Assembly: GCA_024518585.1 (NCBI GenBank)
Contig: JANIHI010000003.1
Coordinates: 89,145-153,144 of the forward strand
Direction: 5' to 3'
Source: Methanolinea sp.
GTDB taxonomy: Archaea; Halobacteriota; Methanomicrobia; Methanomicrobiales; Methanospirillaceae
Length of the DNA: 64,000 nt
Shown here piece by piece: positions 51,593-61,000 of this stretch. The notes under the pieces were generated by a model. It was not told where the DNA came from and searched no databases. It worked only from the letters and a program-made list of their open reading frames with translations. The position numbers and the translations under genes were made by a program. Positions within the stretch are counted from its first letter, which is position 1. Each line of letters begins with the position of its first letter.

Positions 51593-51685
51593 TCAGCCAA
51601 GGGGGAAGAAAACGTCTTTCCTCCTTCTGCAGTGCGGGCATTTGTAATAGGCCCGGGTATCTTGCCGATGGATCAAAGGTGACAT
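51593..51685 (-). CDS. Possible 30-residue zinc-ribbon peptide or fragment
   Basis: A minus-strand frame encodes MSPLIHRQDTRAYYKCPHCR followed by RRKDVFFPLG. The CPHC pair and basic tail look like the end of a zinc-ribbon protein. There is no ribosome binding site and only one cysteine pair, so it may be a remnant or a dimerising small protein. It occupies part of the 262-bp gap before the PEGA protein, where nothing else but a TTTATTACC box near 51778 is visible. Confidence 0.3.
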   Translation of the reverse strand: MSPLIHRQDTRAYYKCPHCRRRKDVFFPLG

Positions 51686-51841
51686 CCGATGGTCAGGGAT
51701 GCAGGGATGAACCGCAGGATCACCTCCCTGTGGCCCTCGGTGGACAGACTCCCGTTTGTCCCGATCAACCCATGTGTTTATTACCCATTCAGGTAATCTC
51801 TCCCCATAACTGCCGGGTTCCCCGGCGGAGTTGGTTCAATC

Positions 51842-54343
51842 GTGAAAAACCGCACCCTTCTCTTCTTTGTCCTCATCCTGATCCTCTGCGCCTGTTGTGT
51901 TCCAGCGGGAGCTCTCCTTCCGTCTTACAGTTTACGGGGATCAGTGGTTGACTATTCCAGGGCGAATAACACCGTCACCATCCTCGTGACTCACAAGTGG
52001 GGGTGCGTGTATGATGGCCGGGAAAATCCCTGTTCCTGGATACCCATAACGCCCCGGACTCTCACCGGGACTGTCCCCGTTCCGGAGGTCTTTGACCATA
52101 TTGGATTTGGTTCACCCGTGATGGCAGGGAGTATAGGCACCCAGGGGGAGAGGTGGACCAGTATCGGGACCCTGACCCCCTTTGCTGCACCCGAGCCATA
52201 CCATGCGACCCATCTCTTCGGGGACCTTGGCCTTCTGCCTGCCCCCCTCGTCGCCGGCTATGGCATCTCCGCCACGACAAAACCCGACTGCGGGGAGTGC
52301 AGCGGGTCGGTCTGCACGGCCCGTTGGGCCAACGTGACCATCACGCGGGAGGGAACACCTGTTTGGAACGGAACACTCCTCCCCTATGGTGAAATGGCCT
52401 ACGATGATCCGCATGACGGGTCAGGTATCTCCGTGACATTCGTATCAGGCCAGGCATCATCGAATCTCTGCCCGGGCTTACCAGTGGGAATGTCGGGAAT
52501 CCAGCCCATCTCAGTCTTCATCGTCTCCGTCCGGCAACCCGGCCCCGGCCCGACGGTCACCCCGGCAAAGGGCTGTTTTCTGAGTATCTCATCGGTCCCC
52601 TCTGGTGCAACCATCCTCCTCGACGGTATCAACAGGGGGCAGACATCGCAGACCATTTCCGGGCTTGACTCCGGCGAGCACCAGGTCGTTCTCGAAAAGG
52701 ACGGATATGCTCCCTATGAAAAAACGGTGATACTTTCCCCGGGAAGACCGGCATTCGTGGTCGCAAACCTGGCACGGCTCTACGGGAGCCTGCGCATCCA
52801 GTCAACACCGTCGGGAGCAGCAGTCTTTCTGAACGGGACAGCGGCGGGGGTCACCCCACTCGTCATAGGAGACCTCCTTCCCGGGGAGTACACGGTAACC
52901 CTCTCAAAGACAGGGTATGTCAATGCCACGCGAATGGCAACGGTCAGTGCCGGCCAGGAAAAGTTCGTCATCGTGGCCCTCTCTCCCAAGAAGGACGGGT
53001 CGGAAAAGGTAGACGCCTTTGTCCGGGAACTCCAGGCAGAGGGTTTCATTGTCCAGCAGGGAAAGCTCGAGAAATTCGATGTCCTCGCGATGTACGATGC
53101 ACACGTCATTCCCAGTTGTTATGGAAATAACCCGAGCACTCCCTACCTTGCTTACAAGCTCCCCGCGTACCCGGGGCTTGGCCAGAGGGGGGGCAGGGTC
53201 TCTGACGCCCCCGTCAAACCAGAGAACAGAGGCCTCTGGCTCGACTACTTCATGGAACCGGACGAGGCAATCGTGTACGTGGGCCCGACCCCTCCCGAAG
53301 TGAAATATTTCAGCTACCGGAGCTACATCGGGACACGCTGGTTCCCCGACCAGAATACCTACCAGCGGATCTTCGCAAGCCTTGGGGATACCATCAACAA
53401 CGTCCGCATCAGGACCGGCATTGTACCCGGGCAGACATCAACCGGTCCCTATAACAAGCCCATCATGATCATCACCACCGCGGACAAGGGGACAAATGAT
53501 CGGGTAAAGAAGGCCGCAGTGAGGGCCGGTTACTCGACAGGCATGATGAACGACGATATCATCCCTTCCGGGCTCATCCGGATGGGGCTGGGGAATACAT
53601 CGGACACCATCACGTTCGTTCACCGCCTCGCGTTCTTTGCCAATGAAACACTCGGGAATGATTACGTCAACAGTACCCCGGGATATGTCTTCAGGCTCAC
53701 CCCGACCATATCGCAAGCCCCGCAACCCTATGGTGTTCCACGGCTCATCGTGAGGGGAACGGGGGACTGCCACGAGCTCGACCTGCTGAAAGACCAGGAA
53801 GCACTCCGGGATGCCATCATCGCCCGGTATGGGGATGGGATGATCGTAACCGAGAATAAAACAGATATCTGGGTGCTCGAGGGATATGACTCCCTCCAGA
53901 GGGAAACCGATTCGCTCGGGGATAACCGGGATGCACTTTACCTCCGAAATGGTGATTACCTGCTCGCTATGGATGATTTCATCATCGTGTACGGGGTCAA
54001 CCACAGGGCCAGCGGTAAGGCCATCTATACCAATGTCGCGCTCTATGGAACGAAAGCGTTGAACGGCGTTGTTGCCGTCACCGATGCCGAGTACGAAGGG
54101 ACAGCCCTTTCCTACCTCCCCGGGGACCCCAATGCCGGCCTCTTCTACGTCTGGAAGTTTGCGCGGAACTGTAACGGGGAGGAGGGGTGCACCGAGGTCC
54201 CGACGTGCTGTGGTGGCTTGGGAATACCCCCCGATATTCCGGTCCGCATCGGTTTCCGGTCCTATATCGAGAAGGAGACAGGGATAGGGCCATCTTTTAA
54301 CGAAATCCTCTATGATGGCGTGATTCACTTCTCCCCTGCGTAA
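51842..54343 (+). CDS. Secreted PEGA-domain protein of unknown function
   Basis: An 833-residue exported protein. It starts with GTG (MKNRTLLFFVLILILCACCV, signal peptide). An N-terminal domain (about 28-235) contains several cysteines (KPDCGECSGSVC). Two PEGA domains follow (about 240-310, VPSGATILLDGINRGQTSQT; 315-385, TPSGAAVFLNGTAAGVTPLV). The rest (about 400-833) is a large domain I do not recognise, with YLRNGDYLLAMDDFIIVYG and a cysteine-rich NCNGEEGCTEVPTCCGG near the end. There is no anchor, so it is probably secreted or held by PEGA contacts. It is followed by a T7 run. Confidence 0.82.
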   Translation: MKNRTLLFFVLILILCACCVPAGALLPSYSLRGSVVDYSRANNTVTILVTHKWGCVYDGRENPCSWIPITPRTLTGTVPVPEVFDHIGFGSPVMAGSIGTQGERWTSIGTLTPFAAPEPYHATHLFGDLGLLPAPLVAGYGISATTKPDCGECSGSVCTARWANVTITREGTPVWNGTLLPYGEMAYDDPHDGSGISVTFVSGQASSNLCPGLPVGMSGIQPISVFIVSVRQPGPGPTVTPAKGCFLSISSVPSGATILLDGINRGQTSQTISGLDSGEHQVVLEKDGYAPYEKTVILSPGRPAFVVANLARLYGSLRIQSTPSGAAVFLNGTAAGVTPLVIGDLLPGEYTVTLSKTGYVNATRMATVSAGQEKFVIVALSPKKDGSEKVDAFVRELQAEGFIVQQGKLEKFDVLAMYDAHVIPSCYGNNPSTPYLAYKLPAYPGLGQRGGRVSDAPVKPENRGLWLDYFMEPDEAIVYVGPTPPEVKYFSYRSYIGTRWFPDQNTYQRIFASLGDTINNVRIRTGIVPGQTSTGPYNKPIMIITTADKGTNDRVKKAAVRAGYSTGMMNDDIIPSGLIRMGLGNTSDTITFVHRLAFFANETLGNDYVNSTPGYVFRLTPTISQAPQPYGVPRLIVRGTGDCHELDLLKDQEALRDAIIARYGDGMIVTENKTDIWVLEGYDSLQRETDSLGDNRDALYLRNGDYLLAMDDFIIVYGVNHRASGKAIYTNVALYGTKALNGVVAVTDAEYEGTALSYLPGDPNAGLFYVWKFARNCNGEEGCTEVPTCCGGLGIPPDIPVRIGFRSYIEKETGIGPSFNEILYDGVIHFSPA

Positions 54344-54352
54344 GGATGGGGG

Positions 54353-54366
54353 CTAAAACTTTTTTT
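54353..54366 (+). terminator. Oligo-T terminator after the PEGA protein gene
   Basis: CTAAAACTTTTTTT with a T7 run lies ten bases after the stop codon, the simple form of archaeal terminator. Confidence 0.5.
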
Positions 54367-54772
54367 CAATTCTCCAAATCGCCACTCCAATGGCGTTTGA
54401 TGCCCAGGATAAACCAGATAACTCTTTGCGACTTTGAGTGGGTAGTGAGAAACGAATGCAGGGGGTGCCCCGCCCCACTCCCATGCATGAGGATGGTCCC
54501 GCCGCCCCCGATGGGGCACTCGGCGGTGGATCTGTTTGCTCTCTTTCTGGTGACCGAAGTAATTGTCCGCTGGGATAAATTGGACCATTTCCTGTATTGG
54601 TGCTATTTTAGCCGATCTCGTGATACAGCCAATAATTTTGCGAAAAAAAATACATCCTTACCCGGATCAATCCACACGGAACCGCGAAAGGCTGTCAGGC
54701 ACACATGCCGTTCCCTTCTGTGAAACAAGGAAGGGGAAAATATGATTTTTCAGGTCCCTCGAGGGATTCATA
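54367..54772. other. 406-bp convergent gap without assignable gene
   Basis: More AT-rich than the flanking genes. Short open frames occur on both strands but have no motif or start signal. A small hairpin CGCCA/TGGCG lies near 54379-54394, and an A8 run is near 54645. It may be decayed sequence between two envelope-protein genes; I can name nothing in it. Confidence 0.35.
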
Positions 54773-56401
54773 TCAGGAGACGAGGGGGAATGGTCCCGGT
54801 TCGATATACCGGCCGGCCCCGAGGAACCATGAACCGTCCACGTCCACAACGGTGCTGACCTTCAACGCTGTCCTGTTGGTAAAAGGGTTCGTTGAATAGT
54901 AGTCCACCATTCCCCCGCCCCGGCGGGCCTTTGCAATCATCTCCCGGATGTGGTGGGACCCCATGGCATCGGTCTCGTTGTACCTGTTTTTCCCGACCTG
55001 GTCCGGCCGGTATGGCCAGGAGAGCACCGTGCCGTTGTAATCGTAGGCAAAAATGTATAAGTCACCGCTGATGAACGGGCCGGCAGGGTCATTGAATGCT
55101 GCAAGCGTATCGTCTCTTGCGTGCGAGAGGGCGAACATCCGTGCCCTGTCGACGAATTCCCTGAGTTCCGCGTCGATGAGTGCATCCCCGCTCATGTAAA
55201 CGCCGGCCCCGATCCAGTAGGTGTCGTCAACCGGCCGGACGTAGCTGATCTTGAGCCTGCTCGTCCCGTTTTCAGAGGGTTTCGGGTAGTGGTACAGGAT
55301 GAACCCCCCGCCGGCCCTGGCAAGCTTGACCTCGATTTCCGTGTAGGCCTTACCTGCCGAATCCCGCAGCGGGAGGAAGTTCGTGCCCACCATGCCGGGC
55401 TGGAAGGGCAGAGCGAGGGCAACACCGGTATAATCGAGGGCATAGACGTAGGTGTCGCCGGTGACAAAGGGCCCGTCCGGGTCCTGGAACGCGGCAATTG
55501 CCGCCTCTTTGCCATGGCTCAACGCAAAAGATGCGGCTTCGTCCACGTAGCCTTTCAATTCTTCTGTGGTTGCCGGCTGCCCCCGGGCCCGGACACCCCC
55601 GCTGCCTGCTCCGCCAAGGCCATACTTTTCGAGGAGCAGGGTCCAGGAGGGATCATTCATCAGCTGGGAGAGACCCTCGTCCATCATCTCACGCGTACGG
55701 GTATCTCCTTTCCGGACAGCGATGGCGTATTTCTCCCGCGTCGGGACCTCACCGATGATGGTAAAGGGCTTTTTTCTTGTCATGAGCCCAAACGAGGGAG
55801 AATCCCCGATGATTGTCTGGACCGCTCCCTCTTCGAGGCCCCTGGTCAGGGAAGGGAGATCCGGGTAAAGGACGAGGTTTTCTGCCGGCATGAGCCCGGC
55901 CCGGACGAGGTTCTCCCCGACCCATGCAGCCCCGGTCGACCCGGCCTGGGCACCGACGCGGAGCCTGCCCGCATGGAAGTCCTGCATGGTAATGTGGGAT
56001 CCCTCGCGGGCTGCAACACTCTGGTTGACGGTATAGTAGGGACGCGTGAAGTCAACCCTCTTTTCCCGTTCCGGTGTGACCGTCAGCCCCGAGTAGACCA
56101 TGTCGACCTTCCCCTGCTCGAGCGCCGGGATGATTTCGTCCCAGGGAACGCCAACAAACACTGGGTCAAACCCCTTGCGGGCAGCAATCCAGCGGGCGGC
56201 ATCGGTATCAAAACCCGTGAAATTTCCCTGCTCGTCCAGGTAGGTAAACGGCCGGTAATCGGTATCGACACCGATGACGTAGACCGGCCGTCCGCCCGCC
56301 GGCCCGGGAGGAGTTGTTTTTCCGGATAGGCAGCCTGCCGAAAAAACGGAAATGACGACGAGAACACTGATACCAAGGGTTAACCAGACTATCCTTTTCA
56401 T
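54773..56401 (-). CDS. Lipoprotein with extracellular substrate-binding domain and two Cache domains
   Basis: A 542-residue exported protein with lipobox VISVFSAGCLSGK. Residues about 40-270 form a family 3 solute-binding domain (VIGVDTDYRPFTYLDEQGNF, GKVDMVYSGLTVTPEREKRV, QTIIGDSPSFGLM). Two single-Cache domains follow (about 285-395 and 415-535), each with the same pattern of a helix, a DPDGPFVTGDTYVYALDYTG-like strand and a GGGFILYHYP-like segment. All three bind small molecules in other proteins. No membrane permease or kinase domain is attached, so its output is unclear; it may feed a transporter or receptor encoded elsewhere. Confidence 0.87.
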   Translation of the reverse strand: MKRIVWLTLGISVLVVISVFSAGCLSGKTTPPGPAGGRPVYVIGVDTDYRPFTYLDEQGNFTGFDTDAARWIAARKGFDPVFVGVPWDEIIPALEQGKVDMVYSGLTVTPEREKRVDFTRPYYTVNQSVAAREGSHITMQDFHAGRLRVGAQAGSTGAAWVGENLVRAGLMPAENLVLYPDLPSLTRGLEEGAVQTIIGDSPSFGLMTRKKPFTIIGEVPTREKYAIAVRKGDTRTREMMDEGLSQLMNDPSWTLLLEKYGLGGAGSGGVRARGQPATTEELKGYVDEAASFALSHGKEAAIAAFQDPDGPFVTGDTYVYALDYTGVALALPFQPGMVGTNFLPLRDSAGKAYTEIEVKLARAGGGFILYHYPKPSENGTSRLKISYVRPVDDTYWIGAGVYMSGDALIDAELREFVDRARMFALSHARDDTLAAFNDPAGPFISGDLYIFAYDYNGTVLSWPYRPDQVGKNRYNETDAMGSHHIREMIAKARRGGGMVDYYSTNPFTNRTALKVSTVVDVDGSWFLGAGRYIEPGPFPLVS

Positions 56402-56614
56402 GATGCACCCATTCCAGACCAGTACCCACTACACCGGGGGAAGGGAATAAAAAGTTACTGCTTCGTTTTTTTCCCCAAGTGCCTGGCGCATCTCCTCCCC
56501 GGGGACCCCAATCCCGGCCCGCATAGCAGGCCGCATGACCGTGGAAGCCCGGATTTTGCCGTTTTTTCCACAGAAAAATGAAAAATAAGACTTTACCAGG
56601 GCCAGGGAAAAAGG

Positions 56615-57841
56615 TCAGGGGAACCTGACGATCACGTTGTTTTCCGGCAGCCGGTTCTGCTGGCGGACAGGGTCCTTTATAAATATAACGTAATGATCGA
56701 ACTCTGCCATCAACCGTCCCGGAGAGTAGCCCGGTTCGGAAAGTCTCTCCTCGGCAAGGGTCTGGTTCACCATGCCGATCACGTCGAATGTCCGGTACAC
56801 ATGGGGATACCCCTCGGAACCGAGGAATGTGGAACGGTCCGTCACGACCTGGAAGTGGAGGTGCGGTATATCGGAGTTGCCACTGTTGCCCATGAGGCCT
56901 ATCACCTGTCCCGCCGTCACGACATCGCCTTTCTTTACCCTCACGGACCCGTTGACCATGTGCGCGTAGCAGGCGTATTTCCCATCCCCGAGATCAAGGA
57001 TCACATAGTTTCCTGCCGCTGTTGCCAACGTCGCCGGGGGAGCGGAATAGATGGTCGGGATGTCCGGCAGGCCGTCGAAGGCGTCTGTAACCGTGCCGTT
57101 ACCGACCGCGAGAATTTCCCTGCCAAAGCCGAAGTAATTTCTGGCGATCGCCGCATCGCCGCTGGCTAGACGGCCCGTCGCCGGGTCGACCAGGACCCAG
57201 TCCTGGGCGTACCGCTGGGGGACACGGGTTGTCCCGTTCATAGTAATCTGGGCCTTGAAGTGATGCGTGAAGGGGGATGTTGTCTCCATGGCAAGCCAGC
57301 CGGGACCACTCACAGGAGCCCCGACAACCACCGGTGCAAGGTCTTTCCTGACGGTCACCAGACCTCCGGTAACGGTCGTGGAAAAAGACCCGGCAGTACC
57401 AGTCACGTTCAGGACGAGACGGTGGGAGAGCCGGTCCGGGACCGAGCCGGGGGGAACTACGAACCAGAGGGATATCCGGGGAACGGGAACCTTCCCGGTT
57501 CCGTTCTCGAGGTCCGAAGCTGTGGGTGGCGGAACCGATGCGGGATGATAGAGCACTGCCAGCAGGTCCCCGTCGGCAGAATACAGCGTTTTTCCCGTCG
57601 CGGGATCGGTGACCTCGATCGATTCCGGCATAACAGTCATGCCATCCGGGACACGGAGTTCGAGCTCGTAGGCGATGTTGACGCCGTTCTGGCTCTCGAC
57701 AGGCACGGGAGGAAACGGGCTTGCCATGGCTACTGTGGTGGTCTTGGGTATATTCTGCTGCTCGGCTGCAGGCTGCATGCACCCTGCAGCAAGGACCAGG
57801 ACAAGGCCGAGGAGGAAGAGGGGGATAAACCTGGATATCAT
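56615..57841 (-). CDS. Lipoprotein with M23 (LytM)-like domain
   Basis: A 408-residue exported protein, lipobox VLVLAAGCMQPA. The N-terminal half (about 45-190) is a beta-rich domain. The C-terminal half has the M23 metallopeptidase pattern: TRVPQRYAQDWVLVDPATG (near 205), YACYAHMVNGSVRVKKGDVV (near 290), GLMGNSGNSDIPHLHFQVVT (near 320). The HLHF and AHM histidines are kept, but the first zinc ligand, normally His of HxxxD, appears to be replaced (RYAQD). Archaea lack peptidoglycan, so its substrate, if any, is unknown; it may only bind. Confidence 0.82.
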   Translation of the reverse strand: MISRFIPLFLLGLVLVLAAGCMQPAAEQQNIPKTTTVAMASPFPPVPVESQNGVNIAYELELRVPDGMTVMPESIEVTDPATGKTLYSADGDLLAVLYHPASVPPPTASDLENGTGKVPVPRISLWFVVPPGSVPDRLSHRLVLNVTGTAGSFSTTVTGGLVTVRKDLAPVVVGAPVSGPGWLAMETTSPFTHHFKAQITMNGTTRVPQRYAQDWVLVDPATGRLASGDAAIARNYFGFGREILAVGNGTVTDAFDGLPDIPTIYSAPPATLATAAGNYVILDLGDGKYACYAHMVNGSVRVKKGDVVTAGQVIGLMGNSGNSDIPHLHFQVVTDRSTFLGSEGYPHVYRTFDVIGMVNQTLAEERLSEPGYSPGRLMAEFDHYVIFIKDPVRQQNRLPENNVIVRFP

Positions 57842-57968
57842 GATGGAAACAGGTAGTAGTCAATGAGGTGGATTATAAAAGGACCATATTGAGTCGTCCC
57901 GGAACACGACCAGAAGCAGGAATACGGCATCCGGGGCGTTATCACATTTCTCGGGCATCCTTCCGGCA

Positions 57969-57979
57969 CATATTTAAAT
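57969..57979 (+). promoter_or_regulatory. TATA box for the GH81-like gene
   Basis: CATATTTAAAT is centred 30 bp before the ATG at 58004, the spacing for a leaderless or nearly leaderless transcript. No ribosome binding site precedes the ATG. Confidence 0.6.
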
Positions 57980-58003
57980 CCGCAGCCCGATTTCACCATT
58001 GCT

Positions 58004-61000
58004 ATGTCCCGTTTCTCCCCGACACCGTTGTCGCGATCCAGCCTCGTTTTTGCCATCTTCCTCCTCCTCAATGTCGTTTTTTCCTGTTTCGTTGCCGCCG
58101 GGCCGATCCGGCTCGGCAAGGCCTATGTCCAGACCGAGCGGCCGGATAACTGCCGGTGGCGGGGAAGTGACCTCTTCCCCTGCAACTGGTGCCTGAACCC
58201 GACACCAATATACGCCGAGTACGCCTCCGTGACAGAGAACATGCGCGAGGGGCGGCTCGTGCACGGCCTGCACTCCTGGGCCGGGTATACCATCTGGGGG
58301 AACAACACCCTCGATTACGTCGGTGCGTACGTCAAGTCCCCAAGTGAACGCTTCGTCAAGTGCCAGACCCCCTTTGTCCAGTCCACGCTCTATGCAGACC
58401 CCCTCTCCCTGACCTTCCGGAACCGGTATGCCAACGTCGACGGGCAGGGCCGGGTCAAGGGGCTGGTGTTCTCGATGCCCATCCCTGCTGCTGCTGACGG
58501 GGCCGATTATGGCCCCAATTCATGCACGCCGGGAGCAACGACCTTTTCCCCGGATGGAAAAATGCGGGAGATCAGCCAGAAGGGGCAGTGGGTCTCGGGG
58601 CTCCGGGTCTTTCCGGCCGGGAACCAAAGTGACACGGAACCAGGATGGGGGGCAGCGTTTCCTGACAACCTCCTTGCTGACCGGATGGGAGACTGGGATA
58701 TTGACTTCGTTTTGGACCGGAAAGACTCGGGTGAGCAGATAAAACTGACCATGGCCAAGGGGTCACCCTTTGCATGGTTTACGTGGAAGGAGATTGCCTC
58801 CAACGAGTCGATGGCGTTCCAGTTCTACACCGGAAACCCGTTCAATACCAGTAACCTTGAGCGGGGGCACGTCCATGTCGCACCCGTGGAGACGGGGGTC
58901 CCCGGTCTTGGCTGTTACCTGGTCGGGACGAACCAGGACAAGGTCTTCCTGGGGGGTGTCAGGGACAAGACAGTGACGAACTGGAACTTCTTTGCCGTCT
59001 TCTACGACATGGCATCGTTCGAGGCACGGGCCTTTCCCGACCACGGAATCTCGCTCATCCCCCTGTCGGGGGAAGGGCCCCGCCACTTCGTGGTCGCAGG
59101 TCTGCCGGTCGTCACGTACCCGCGGGGCACGGCCAACCCCGATCCCTTCAACCCGACCCTCAACCAGTCCCTTGCCGAGTCCGCGGCCTGGGCTGTCTCC
59201 CTCGCACCCTACGCCTATAACTTCGTGACAGGTACGCGGGTAAACTACACCGTGGACAGGTCGGCCGGTCTCCTCCATACCACCTACACGGCAACGACCG
59301 CGGTCAGGGGCCCGGTCGGGAACGGGGCTGCAGGAAAGACGGTGATGCTCCTCCAGAGGCACCAGTACGAGACCTTCAACGATGGCAGGAACAGGCCCGT
59401 GTATGACGGGGACCTTGCCCGGGACACGGTCGGGCCAGCCACCCCCGGCCAGTGGCTCTCCTCGATGCCGGCCACGAACAACGGGCACTACCAGTACTGG
59501 ATAGCCAAGGGCAGGCTCCTCCCCGTCGCGGTCACATCGTTCTCGACGACCTACGTGTTTACCAATTTCCTCCCCTTCATGCCCCTGATGGACAGGAACG
59601 CGACCATGGACGGGGTACCCCTCTGGCACATTGTCAATAACGACGAGGAGGGGTACACAAAGAAGGCGCTCGGCACGGACCCTCCCCTCTTCACCATGAT
59701 CAATGGAGGTGACCAGGACGCAGCGTACAACCTTGCCAAGAAGGTCCGTTACATGGCGGCAAAACTGGCAATCGAGAAGGAACTCGGGAATATCGCAGCC
59801 ACGAACCCTGAGATCACCGGGATCTCGGAGTTCAACGTCACGCCGTGGAACCCGTCGGAAAAATGGAACGGGACCGAATGGTACAACACGTCATACAAGT
59901 ACCCCTACGACCCGCAGCGTGCCCAATCAAGGAACCTCCAGGGGATAGAGGAGTTCTTTGCCCTCTATACCCGGGAGACGGCTTTTCGTTCCTCCCGGGA
60001 GACGAGCGGTACCCAAAACCAGTACTCTCCCTACTACTTCCTCTCTGACCCCCGGCTGGGGACCCTCCACATGTACCCTGCCCAGGGACCGGACACCGAT
60101 GACCAGCACCCCGCGTACGGGTACTGGCCCATGGAGGACGAAAACGTCACCTTCCCCCGGGCCTGGGGCATGGATGGCTTTGGCACGGTGACGGAGTGGA
60201 ACGATATCCACTACCAGAACGGGTATCTGATCACGGCGGCTGCCCAGGCGGCATGGTTTGACCCCGCCTGGGCAGACCGCGACAATTACGGGGCGTTCAT
60301 CGACCAGCTCGTCATGTCGATTGCCTATGACCCCGACCGGGCGTCCGCCTACTACTCGCACCCCGAGCTTGCGTATTCCAAGATGAACTTCTTTGACCAG
60401 TGGGCGGGGCAGGCCTGGACCCAGGGGCTCCCCCAGACAGGGCCCGGCGGGGGTGTCGGGATCGGCTCGCTCCTCGAGGACGGCAAGGACGATAACTCGC
60501 TCGGGGAGACGATGCAGGCCTGGGCGTCCATCATCTTGTGGGGGACGGTCACGAACCGGCCCGAGATCGCCGATACCGGGATCTACCTCTATACAACGAA
60601 CCTGTACAACGCGGACGCCTACTGGTTCGACAAAAAACTCTCCTACGTCCCTGACACGACAGGGATCCCGGAACCAACAGCCGCAAAGTGGTCACGGAAC
60701 GGGGACTACATCCCGTCGGTGAGTATCCCGGACGACCCGAAAAAATACTCCGGGAACGAGACCATGTGGGACCGCTGGTACAATTGGGGGAATCCCAAGG
60801 TATCGTCCCACTGGCCGGTCATGCCGGATGGGTACCCCCGGGCGACGTCTTTTGCCCCCAAGATGCCCCAGTCCGTCGTCCAGACGGCATCGCAGTTCGG
60901 GATTTCACCCACGTCATCGATGTACAACATGTGGCTCCCGATGGCAGGGTATGCCCTCTCTTTCGGGAGGGACCGTCCCTCCGTGGAGCTGACGCTCCGT

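Noticed and set aside
54346..54723. Open frames on both strands in the gap after the PEGA protein
   Set aside because: No start signals, no recognisable domains and AT-rich composition unlike neighbouring genes; treated as non-coding.
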